The notes under the pieces: generated by a model | What the model saw: the letters and a program-made list of their open reading frames with translations, nothing else | Told to the model about the DNA's origin: nothing | Database searches by the model: none | Program-made: the position numbers and the translations under genes | From: Bacteroidaceae bacterium | Lineage (GTDB): Bacteria > Bacteroidota > Bacteroidia > Bacteroidales > Bacteroidaceae | Direction of reading: 5' to 3' | Assembly (NCBI GenBank): GCA_017509605.1 | Contig: JAFWPH010000042.1 | Location: 1 to 64,000, forward strand | Length of the DNA: 64,000 nucleotides | Shown here: positions 8,804-19,800 of the stretch, piece after piece | How the letters are laid out: every line of letters starts with the position of its first letter | Position numbering within the stretch: position 1 is the first letter of the stretch

Positions 8804-10306
8804 CTACTTGCGGATCAAGAACTTTTTGCCACCACGGATGTAGATGCCGGGCTTGAGATGGTCGCTCTCCACTACCCTGCCGCTCAGGTCGTAAACCACA
8901 CCTGATTGATCCTCCTTTGCCTCAATCCGAAGCACGGCTGTACTTTCGTCATTGAAGTTCAGGTTGAAGGCATTTACATTACTTGGACCCGGTCCTGGTG
9001 TTTCAGTTTCCACATATACCTTGTACCCGTTGTTGAGTTTGAAATAAGCACGAAGCGCATTGATACTCATTCGATCATAGGGATAATAGGTCTGGTTTCC
9101 GCTCCCAAGATAGATGATGGAGGGGTCGCCATAATTATCCTCGATGTCCTTGGAGAAGAAAGTACCCACAAAAGTAACGTTCGTGTCCGTGCTGGTAATA
9201 CCTTTTGGTTCATAACCTTCAATCAAATCTTGAAGGATTGCACCAGGAAAACTGGGGTTAACAAGACCATTCGGATCATTAGTAGTCCATCTAAAGATAT
9301 AAGGTCTTCCCTTCGATATTATATCAGTTTCTGGCTTGAAATTCAAATAGAGAGTATTCAAGCCTGTATTAGTATCAACATCAATACCCGTAGGATTTGC
9401 ATAGGGGTTGCCATCAGGATCTTCATCATTAGTATCCAATTCCATCACAATAGCATCGGAAAATACAGAATTTTGGATGTTGACATCAAACGGAAGGCAG
9501 AGGGTATTCCAATTCCCGTCTTTATAGAAAGTACGCCCCTCAAGTTTAACACCCCCAGAAGAAGCATCGCCATAATGATAGGCACAATCATTCACCTCAC
9601 CTTGTGATTGTCCATAGAGTGGAGATTTATCAGTTTGAAGACCAACTATCGTGGCCTGGCAATAACAGTTCTGTAGTGTACCACCGGTTTCGTTATCACC
9701 TACAATGCCACCGATTTTTATTGCATTATATTCACCAGGTGTGATTCTCCCAGTATAAATACAATTTTTGATCAGACCTTGGGCTCCGTTCTCGCCTGCA
9801 ATACCACCACCGTCTACTGAACTTGTATAGCAAAACACGTTTACATTGCTTGTGCAATTGAGAATCGTGCCATGGTTCACACCTGCAATGGTGCCGATGT
9901 TGCGAGTGCCTTCTGTATCACCAGCATTTGCATAAATACCAGCATAGGCACCAGAATTAACAACATTAAGATTCTTCACAACACCATCATAACCTATTCT
10001 CCCGAAAAGTCCCATGTAATTGGCATTTTGGTCCGTAATTTTAAAATTCAGGTTATAGATGGTATGTCCTTGGCCATCGAATGTGCCGGTGAAGGAACCA
10101 TTGTCATTGTCGCTATTGGGTGTACCGAGCGGAGTCCAAACATCGTTAAGAGTGATGTCCTGCGTCAACTTGTAGTTGCCATTCATGTTGGAAGCAATTG
10201 CTCGAAGCCCAGCCTCGCTATTAATCTCAATGGTTGTAGTGGCTTGCTGTGCCATGACCATGCCAGTAAGCATGAAGGCACAAAATGCTAAAAAAATCTT
10301 TTTCAT
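8804..10306 (-). CDS. secreted GLUG-motif protein with C-terminal sorting-like tail
   Basis: 500 aa. A signal peptide (MKKIFLAFCAFMLTGMVMAQ) leads to repeated GLUG-type motifs at about residues 90-240, for example NYMGLFGRIG, GTIAGVNHGTI, GGIAGENGAQG and GGIVGDNETGG. A module with FYKDGNWNTLCLPFDV follows at about 258-275; I recall this string from many Bacteroidales surface proteins. The last 30 residues (VVYDLSGRVVE...KPGIYIRGGKKFLIRK) look like a short outer-surface sorting or anchoring tail. The start overlaps the stop of the upstream lipoprotein gene as TAATG, which implies coupled translation. It is likely exposed on the surface together with the giant protein encoded upstream, which also has GLUG motifs. 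Confidence 0.8.
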   Translation of the reverse strand: MKKIFLAFCAFMLTGMVMAQQATTTIEINSEAGLRAIASNMNGNYKLTQDITLNDVWTPLGTPNSDNDNGSFTGTFDGQGHTIYNLNFKITDQNANYMGLFGRIGYDGVVKNLNVVNSGAYAGIYANAGDTEGTRNIGTIAGVNHGTILNCTSNVNVFCYTSSVDGGGIAGENGAQGLIKNCIYTGRITPGEYNAIKIGGIVGDNETGGTLQNCYCQATIVGLQTDKSPLYGQSQGEVNDCAYHYGDASSGGVKLEGRTFYKDGNWNTLCLPFDVNIQNSVFSDAIVMELDTNDEDPDGNPYANPTGIDVDTNTGLNTLYLNFKPETDIISKGRPYIFRWTTNDPNGLVNPSFPGAILQDLIEGYEPKGITSTDTNVTFVGTFFSKDIEDNYGDPSIIYLGSGNQTYYPYDRMSINALRAYFKLNNGYKVYVETETPGPGPSNVNAFNLNFNDESTAVLRIEAKEDQSGVVYDLSGRVVESDHLKPGIYIRGGKKFLIRK

Positions 10307-10788
10307 TATTCTTGAGTTGTTGTTAAAAATTCAAGGAGATAAGGTTCGCCATTGTCGAGTGGCGAGAGGCTGGTATCGAAGCGGTGCCAGTCAGTAATTG
10401 TAAAGATGCGATGGAGTTTGTCGCAATAGTAGGAGATGCTGACCATCGATTCGGTGGAATTGGCCGCGATGACCAGAGGAAAATAGATTTGTCCTTCGCT
10501 GTTCTCGGGTGCTGTGACGGCACGTACATCGCCGCCGATGCGCGCGCAGAGGAGGTCTTGGTCGCTCACGTACTCTTCGAGCGCTTCCTGCAAGCGGAAC
10601 TGTACGGCCATAGTGAGTCCGAAGGAGAGGTAGTCGGGATCCCCCCATACTGGCCGTTCGTCGTTGCCCTCGGTCAGTTCGGTTTTCTTCGGTTGGTCAG
10701 GATCGACAGGATCGTCGTCATCGTCGCTGCTGCATCCCCAAGCAAGGGGAAGAACCGCCAGCAGCATATAGAAAAAGGATTTTTTCAT
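10306..10788 (-). CDS. small lipoprotein with acidic linker
   Basis: 160 aa from MKKSFFYMLLAVLPLAWGC. The lipobox is LAWGC, followed by SSDDDDDPVDPDQPKK, an acidic linker of the kind that routes Bacteroidetes lipoproteins to the cell surface. A longer frame from 10830 is rejected since it would precede the signal peptide by 14 residues. The remaining about 130 residues are not recognised. It lies between the giant protein gene (51 nt intergenic, plus leader) and the GLUG gene (1-nt overlap), so it may be a surface partner or anchor for one of them. That role is inference. Confidence 0.75.
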   Translation of the reverse strand: MKKSFFYMLLAVLPLAWGCSSDDDDDPVDPDQPKKTELTEGNDERPVWGDPDYLSFGLTMAVQFRLQEALEEYVSDQDLLCARIGGDVRAVTAPENSEGQIYFPLVIAANSTESMVSISYYCDKLHRIFTITDWHRFDTSLSPLDNGEPYLLEFLTTTQE

Positions 10789-10841
10789 TATGATGATTAT
10801 TAATGGTTTTATTATTGGTTGAATGGGCATTGAGGAAGTGA

Positions 10842-10874
10842 TGGGGAGGCGGAGACTGTCTCACAGCCTCCCCA
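10842..10874. terminator. intra-operon hairpin after the giant gene
   Basis: A perfect 9-bp GC-rich stem TGGGGAGGC/GCCTCCCCA with a 15-nt loop lies 8 nt after the giant gene's stop and about 54 nt before the lipoprotein start. There is no T-tract. It could stabilise or partly terminate the long transcript, giving different amounts of the giant and small products. Confidence 0.5.
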
Positions 10875-10881
10875 TTTCCTA

Positions 10882-13800
10882 TTATTTCACAAGCACCTTG
10901 TTGCCGTTGAAGATATAGACGCCCTTGTCTGCGGGACGACCCGGCAGGCGTATGCCCTGGAGGGTGTACCACTCACCGTCGGCGAAGCGGTCGGACTCGA
11001 TGAAGCGAATAACAGTTGGCTCTTCGATCGTGCCATGCATTGCGTCAGCAGCATATTTCATTGTCTGTGACGTGAAGGCCACGGTCTCTCCGTCGCGTTC
11101 GATGGTGAACTGCACATCGGTGGCCGCACTGTTGAGAGGCTCTGCCACTGTGAGGAAGAAGAGTCCGTCCTCGTCGGCTTCAGCTATACCGCAGACATCG
11201 GCGCCGTGGTAGGCCACCAGTCGGTCGCCCTCCTGAAGTTCCACACCTTCGGTCACGGCTATCACGTTCATATTCCCACCCGTGTTGTTGACGAAGAGCG
11301 GTGCAGGTGAAGCGGCGGCGCGAGTCGTTGTCACAGTTCCAGCATAGCGTGACGATGAACCATAGTAAGGATAGAAGAAGGAGCATTCGTCAGTGGCATT
11401 TCGTTTGATCATGTAGCCAGAGCCTGTACTAAGGTACTTGAGCGTTCCCTTCCATATTCTGTTCTCACCGATAACATTCAGTACGGCGAACTCGTCTTGC
11501 GACTTGATGATGTCGCCATCGGAGGCGAGATCAGTGTAGTCGGCGAGCGCTACGGATAATGGCAGGTTGATTGACGAGACATAACCGATACGGTTCCATC
11601 CATGCTTGACAACAACACTTCCGATACAAATGTACCCTGAGAGATATGCCGTCTTGTTGCTGTTGGAATAGAAGCGGTACATCAGTGTCGGGTCAATCTC
11701 GATGCTATCGTTGCCGTGATCCCAGAAGTAGATGCTCTGGTTCGGGTCGTCGGAACGCTTGCTCTTAAACGAATACTGATAAGGCTTGCCCTTGCTGTTG
11801 ATGACCTCTAAGCCATCGCCCACTTCCCACTTGGCGCCACCAAGGAGCAGGTCTGATACGGTTTGCCTCTCAGGTCTCAAGTAGAACGAGAGCCAGTTCC
11901 ATCCTTTGTTGAGGTGGAGAGTCTGCACTTCCTCAAAAAACTCGTAGAGCATAACCGGGTTGGCGCTGGTTCCAAGGATGGTATTGGCTTTGAACATGAT
12001 ACCTTCGGGGTAGAAGGTATAATCAGGCCTAACCACGTGGATTTTGCCAGTTGAGGCATTGAAGAACTCAAATCGGAGTGGAGTCGGTGTGTCTTGCGTA
12101 TTGTAGATGGTGATGAATGCCAGTGCCTCATTTGCGTTGGCGCTCTGGTCCACATCGATGTGTGTCACACCGAGCAACTCGTGTCCTTCCCCAAAGACTG
12201 CTATCATGTCGTCGGGATCGGACGACAGATGGTCGTTGAGATATACTCGCGCTACCATGTTCATCGTGATGTTGCGTTCCTTCAGTTCGTCGCTCACAGT
12301 CCAAGGGGGCTCATCACCCCGGACGGTGATGCTGATGGGCAGAGGCTCAGACATGCCATTCTCTCCCTTCACATATATCTTCTCATCGTAGTCGCCAATA
12401 TTGATGTAGGGTGAGATGGTGAGCGTGATTGTCTCCTCGTCGAGTGCGTCGATGACACCTGCGGTCTTCGAGGCTGTGATCCAGAGTGGCAGACCTTCCA
12501 TCGTGTAGTTCTGTTTCTTGCCATCGAGGTTCTTCAGTTTCACATCCACCGTATGTCCATAGCCATAATGAGCGTTGATATTCAGGCGTTTGACATCCCA
12601 TCGCAATGGATTGCGATAAACGTAGAGATTGAGTAGCACAGGACTGGCTGTGAGGTTGCCGTTGAGGTCAGCCACTTCCTTCACTGTGATAAAGACATTG
12701 GTCTTCTCAATATCTGCATCAGGCACGTCGAGGTTGAGCAAGAGGTCTTGATGATCGACAACGTACTTGAACTCAAGATGCTGCAGATTGGTCTTCTCTT
12801 TCATCTTCGCATAGTTGGCGGCATCAGCCAAGGCGTAAGCCACGCTTGGGTTGACAACCGTGTCGATTCGTGTCTCTGAGATGGTCTGTCCCTCCCTGTA
12901 GCGTCGGATGCTGATACCTGAAGGCACCAATTGCATCGTGTTGTCTTTCAGTTTCGTCGAAGTGCTGAACGGCAGATAGACCATGGTACCCATCTCAGTG
13001 CCGGAAGGAGTTGATTTGGCATATGTGGCGATGAGGTTTGGCGGCAGTACCATCTCGTACATGGCTATTTCGTCGATGTTGCCCTCCAGCAAAGCGGTGG
13101 CAGTCTTCTCATCGGTGTATGTGGCGCCCACAGCAAGTTCATCTCCTGAGATACCTCCCAATCCTTCAGTGGGGAAGGTGGTCTTGAGGGACTGGTCGAT
13201 GTAGATATTAGCCACATTGCGCGAGCGGTTGACGGTCAAGGCGAAATGATGCCATGCGCCGTCGTTTACGATAGTGGAGGTGTAGGTTTCCAGTCCCGAT
13301 GAACGGAAAAACAGTTCACCGTTTTCCAGTCCGATATTAAAGTGGTTGCCGTTGTTGGGTTCGTCCTGTCCGAGTCCATTGGCCATGAGTGTGCCGTTTT
13401 CATCGTTGGTGGCGAACCAGAACATCAGTGTATAGTCTTCGAATTCCTGTCGGTCGAAGTACTTGGATGCCAGTTTCACGCCCTCCTTGCCATCCAGTTT
13501 GAGACTGATGCCATTGGGCACCACCCAAGATGTGCCACTCAAGATGAGGTCGTTGCCTCCGACGGCTTTGTCATAACTGTATCTGCCATCACCTTCGTTC
13601 AATGCATAGTTGTCGATCAGGTTGAGTTCGTATCCCGTAAGCACCTTCTGCGAGTACTTCGAGATGACGTTCTTTTCCAATGCGGTGTTCCATAGACGCA
13701 TTTCAAGAATGGTGCCCTCGTAATCAACGGATTGGTCATCAGGATTGTCGTCTGAGGATATAAACAAGTTTGTTCCAAGGAAAATGCTTCCATACCCCTG

Positions 13801-16800
13801 ATATACACAGTCGAGAGTCGTCTCGCCTATTTGTTCGGAGCCATCGAAGAACCTGACGATGGTCTTCCTCTCTTCCGTGAGTTCGAAACTATAGACCACT
13901 TGGTTGAGGCCTTTGAAGTCTATGGCCTTGTCGCTGGTGGCAGTCTGTCCCTCGATGGTGGTGGTCAGACGTCGGTCGGCAGTCAGTCCGAGTGTCAGGT
14001 GATCCATGTAGTTGCCGTGGGTCAGAACAGTCATTGCCTTGCCGTTATTGTCGGGGTTGAGCATCATGTCGAAAGTGAAGCTCTTGGCACTGAGGTTGCG
14101 TTCGGCCTGTGTCATGCCCAGACTCTTTCCTGAGAACCTCAAAGCAGTGGAAAGCGCGATGTTGGAGGAGTTGGTTGTTCCCAGCACCTCGAAGTTGTTC
14201 ACCTTGGAAAGGTAGTTGCCTGCGATAGGCTCGGAGAAGGAGATGATGATGTCGTCGCCGATGTCGAGAATACCGCTCACGGGTTTAGGAGTGCCGAAGG
14301 GCACTGGTATGCGGGTGTCTTTCACGCCACTCAGCACTGGCGACGAGGCGGTGATGTATCCACCGGCGTGACGGCAATAGACCACGGCTCGTATGTCGTA
14401 GTACTGCTCCACGGGGTCTTTCTCGCCGTAGAAGATGGCATCGTCGATGTAACCATCGTTCTTGATGAGCCTGCGCTCACCCGATGCCAGCTGCATAAGC
14501 GAGTCGCTCTTGTAGTAAGAGCATACGTTCACCCACGACTTGTCGCCCTCGGTAGAGAGCTTGTACTGAAGCTCGATGTGGTCGAAGCCACGTGCGTTGA
14601 CATTGAAGTCCTCGATTCTCACTGGCATGTAGTGCTGTTCCCTGTCCTTGTTGTAGGGCGATTCAGTATTGATGACCCACTTGTCGCCAGGCGACGTGAT
14701 GCTCACCTTGCCGGCAGAAGGCAGGAAATGCGCGGATATATTCTGTATGTTCGTGCGGTAGTAATCCTCCGGATCCCAAAGGGCGATGGAAAGGTCATCG
14801 TAGTCGAATTCCGTGCCGGCATAAACCTCCACCTGCTTGTCAACCACAGTGTTGGGCTCAAGCCAAACATTCATGCCAGACTGAGTCAGTGGCATGCCGT
14901 CAACCATGATTCTTGCTCCCTTGGCATTGTCGTCTGTCTCTTCCCGGTAGAATTCAAACGGGCGTGTGGCGAGATTGGGTGCCTCGGTCTCATTGCAGAG
15001 GTGGATGGTGAAGCGCGCCGGCTCGCCGTAAGGCACGTTGCTGACAGTGGCCTGGTCGGTCCAGATCTTCAGGTTGTCGATCGCGATGGTCTTGGCATCC
15101 AGAACAGCACCGCGGTTGTAGTACTGCGTCAGGCGTTCATCCTCGTAGGGTTTCTTTGTGGCGCCTCCACGGGTGCGGAAGATGAAATTGCTATAGGTCT
15201 TGGCATCGTAGGGCATATAGGTGATGGCCTGGTTGGTGCCTACTGCTCCAGAGCGTATCTTATCCTTGAACTCCTCGGAATACTTATAGACCACGCTCAT
15301 GTCACCGTCGTTGATTTTCTTCTGATAATCAGTCAAATCCACCTTGCTCCGATAGACATCCACAATCAGGTAGGACTGGCGGTCGCAATTCAGGGAGAAG
15401 CCAGTCTTCTTGGCATACTCTTCCGCCGAAGTGTTCATATAGTTGAAGTCATAGGAGAATATGGGCTTGAAATGCAGCGACAATTTTTTGCCCGCGGCAT
15501 TGAATCCCACCTCGGTAGTCTTGCCTTCATCATTTATCTCTTTAGTCACTTCTCCGTCATCAGGCTTAATCAGGTTCTTCACGAGTTTCCCCATAAAGTC
15601 ATCACCAAAGGCAGAGCCACTGCTGATGAGGGGGATCTTCATGTAGTTTTCTTTCTCAAGCGCATAGCTGAATGCCTCCTCATACTCCACCTTGCTGTTA
15701 CCGTCGAAACTGATGCTCTCCAACTTGTCGGATTCGCTCACCATCAGTTTCTCTTTCTCATTGGTGGCGAGGAATCCTATCCATGCCACAATCTCGTTGT
15801 TGAGCGAAGCGATGGAGTCGGGCCAGACCATCGTGGTGCCTTCAGGCAGATACTGGGTATAGGTGTATTCGCCCTTGTCGTTAGCCATTGCATAATAAGG
15901 ATTATCGGAACTTACCTTGCTCACATATACCGGCCTCTTCAGCCGTTTGGCCTGTGCTTGCGCCTCTTCTTTTGATGTTCCTACAGGCAGCATCATGGAT
16001 TCACGCACACGCAACAACTGCGGTATGAGTTCACTCTCAATAAACGCCTGGGAATAGGAGAAAGAGGATTTGATACGCGGGGATGCTTTCAGGACTTCAT
16101 CTCGGATAAGATAAACCTTGTTGCCGTCAGCATCCTCTCCTTCAGCCAGTAGCTTGACTGTGCCGAGTTTCACCTCGTAGGTCTTTCCACCGAGATTGAA
16201 AGAATTGCCCGTGGCAGGCATGAGCAATTTGTACATCGATTCCGGCACGACACGCACAGCAATGGCGTCCTCAATCACCGTTTCCTCCGTCGTGCCGATA
16301 TACACGTCGGCAGATGCACCCACGCTTTTCACATTAGAGGACGTCTCGATTTTCTTTGTTGTCTCGAGTTCGTAAGAGTAGTTCCATCCGCCATGATAGC
16401 CCATGACGATTCCAATATCAAATAGTGAAGTGCTTTCTGTGCTGTTGGTTTCACCGGCTGCCGTTCCACTGCCTTGTCCAGCCCAAGCACCCGTATAGTA
16501 ATCGGATCCACTGCCTTGCTTGAGTTCTATATTGAAGCCGAGTTCTAATGTGAAGTTGTAGTTATAGCCATACTTCAATTTCGATCCTTCCTCGATGAAC
16601 GCGCAGCTCTCGCTGCCAGGCGGGTCGCGCAGGATATCCACAAGGTGAGGTGTGCCAGAGACAAGCAACCGCTTGCCTTGCGACTTCTCCCTCACGTCCA
16701 TCACGTAAGCCTTGAGGGGATTGATGTCGTAGTAAGTGTCGTCATAAAGCAGTGTGAAAGTCAACGATTTGAGCGCATTGTCTCCATCATTGATGAATGT

Positions 16801-19800
16801 GGTGTTGCGAGGGGTGAACAGATAAGTAGCCTTACCCTCCTCATCGAGTTGCACGGAGTCGGTATGCTCTGCGTCGATGAGTCCGTTGTGAAGATACACA
16901 GTACCTCCACTCAAGAGGACGATATCGTCAGGAGCGTCTTTCTCCACATTATTATAGAAATATTCCTCGCGTGCGGAAAGTGTGAGCAGTACGGGGCTGC
17001 CTCCCATAAAGACAGGATACCCCAACGTGTATTTCCCGTTTTTCCACAAGTTGACAGTCACGTTATTGCCTATATTGTCCTGGGCCTTGTATTCCTTCAG
17101 ACCGAAATAACTGTCCTGGGAGCCTGTGAACTGTTCATAGTTCAGGGTCGCGGGTTTATGGTAGATGCGGTTGTAGGTGACGGTGTCGCCGAGGACGTTG
17201 TCGGTGAGGTCGAGCGTCTCGCCCACCTTGCCGGCCTGGAAGAGGGTGGCATAGCCATTGCAGTAGATGTCGGTCACCTTGTACTTCACCGGATAGAAAG
17301 GCACTTGGAACTCACCCGTCTTGTTATCGGGCGAGATGGTGATGGTGTGTCGGTTCGACACCACTCGGGTGGTGTCATCTACCCCGTGGGCATAGATGGA
17401 GTCACGCATGCGGATGGTCTCATCCATTTGGTCACGGACAATGAAGGAGGTGTTGTCGCCTTCAAGTTGCATGACGATGCGTATGCTGTCGCCGAGGTTG
17501 TTTGTCGAGAGCGACTGGCCTAAAGGCAGTGAGCCTTGGTCTTTTCCACCCACCACTCTTCCGCGAAGGGTCACACGGGTCTGATCCCAGAGATACGCTT
17601 CATAGACATTGTCTTGGAAGTTATACATTGTACTGTCAGTACCTGCCGGCGCATTATGGTTGATCAGGAAGCCGTTGTCAGCAAACACGTGTCCGTCTTT
17701 CACCACCTGCACTGTATGGGTGCCCTTTGGAATGCTCAACGAGAACTCACCCGCCGAGTTGGTGGACACTGGCTTGCCTTTGTCTTTACCCGTGCTCTTG
17801 GTAATCAGTTGACCATCGAGTTTGAACTGCGCTCCAAGGACAGGGATGCTGGACCCCTCATACATCACGACGCCAGAGTAGGTGTAGTAGCTTTCGACAT
17901 AGAACATAAGGTCGTAGGTCAAGTTGCTGTACTCGGTGAAATTCACGGTGCGGGAACCTACCTGGCCTTCATTGCCTTTCCTTGTGACCGTGATGACGTA
18001 GGAGCCGGCAGACTGGTAAATCAGACTGTCGATCTGGAAGAATCCGGACTCGTCGGTCACCGTGCTCCGGGTGACAGCGCCACTGATATGGGAAGCCGCT
18101 GAGGGTTCAGCCACCACTGTGGCACCAGCCACTGCGGTTCCGTCAGCCAGACGTACGTAGCCCTGCACCATACCGGTCTTGGCACAATAGCCGTCGCATT
18201 CAGCGTAGGTGAGGTGTTGTCCCTCACAATCCACAATGGCCTCCACACGGTAGGTATAGACATGCTGTGGCTGAGGTGTCAGGTCGATGAACTGCTTCTG
18301 TGTGTAGTTAGTCACCAGTGTATCCACCTTGCCCGTGGTATCGGTCTTGTCACGGCGAAGCACACGGTAATAATCGACTGCCAGGTTGTTGGTTATCCAG
18401 TTGAGTTGTACGCTGGCTTGTTGTTGCGTGGCGTTCAGCGCTGTGACCTCGCCATTAAGATTGAACTCATAATTGGCGTCGTCGCCTGTCTCGGTCTTCA
18501 CAATGGCAGTGGAATAAGAGTCTTCGCGACTCTTCAAACCGATATAGAGCGGTGAGCTCTCACGATTGACGGTGAGGTAGAACTCGTAATCGACGCAGGT
18601 GTTAGCCAGAGGCATGGTCAACTTGCCTGCCTTCACTTCATCAGGTTTGACATCGCGCTGGCTGGTGTGGACAACCTCGCCCGATGCAGCAATCATATTG
18701 GTGTGAACGGTCATTTTGGCGCGTTCATCCCATACGGCGATGTCGCCAGTGGCATCCTCACCACTGTTCTTCACCGCATTTGCGGGAACGGCTCTGCCTT
18801 CCTCCACAGTCCAGGCCGACCCCATCTTTCCTGCGATGGCGGAAGCGGTCATCTGGCTGGCATCGGTTGCGCCTTCTTGTAATGGCCAACCCGTATAAGT
18901 GGAAAGACAATTACTGAGAGTGCAGACTGCGCCACTGTGTCCTGTGATAAAAGCATGTGGAGATTGATGAGGTATATTTGACTGGATGAGTTGGGGAGCG
19001 AACAGCACATTCGACAGAGAAACAGTGCAGTAGCCATTCTGCCAGCCTATCATGCCGCCAATGTCCGGAACACGATCTCCATCACACTGCAGGGAGCCGT
19101 AGAAAGCGCAATCCTTGATGGATACAAGTTGAATATCATTTCTGACTTCCCCGATGAATCCGCCAAAAACATTGTTGTAAGCTTGTATGGAACTATGATA
19201 AGAAACACTTACATCACTGACAATATTCTCCAGCCTCACATTGCCGTTTTTGATATTGGCGACCAGGCTGGCTGTCCGTTCTGCGGCACTGGAGATACTA
19301 CCTTTCACATGGAGGTCGTGAATACGGCAGTCACCACCGATCTCAGAGAAAGGGGCACAGGCTGTGGATTTATTATCTGTATCCACATAGTTGACTGTCA
19401 GCGTGTAGCCGTTGCCATTGAAGTCGCCTTGATACACCGCCTCGTCCCTCCAAATGTTGCAAATACCCACTTTTGACTGCACATCGCCCAAGTCCACATT
19501 GTCGGCCATGACTGCATTGAGCTTGGTCTGACCACTGTTGACCAGATTGCAGAATGTCTGCCAGTCGTTGGCATTGTGGATGATGAAACGTCCTTCTGCC
19601 GTGTATGTGTCCTGGCGGTCGTAGTCTTTAACTTCCACGAGTGGCACAACGCCATTAGCCGATACAGTCCATTCCTCACCAAGGTTGTTGGCTAATGTCT
19701 GGAGGTTTGTGGATTCGGCATTAATACCTTGTTGTCTATTGAGGAACGTGGAGGCGTAGGTGTTGACGATATTGTTTGATCCGTTATAAGAGGAACGGAA

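Noticed and set aside
10391-10803. Opposite-strand frames in the lipoprotein gene
   Set aside because: Several overlapping frames exist on both strands; only the minus-strand frame from 10788 has a signal peptide with lipobox and fits the operon.
14368-15975. 535-codon open frame on the plus strand inside the giant gene
   Set aside because: It is the antisense shadow of a strongly coding minus-strand gene, and its translation has no recognisable domain.
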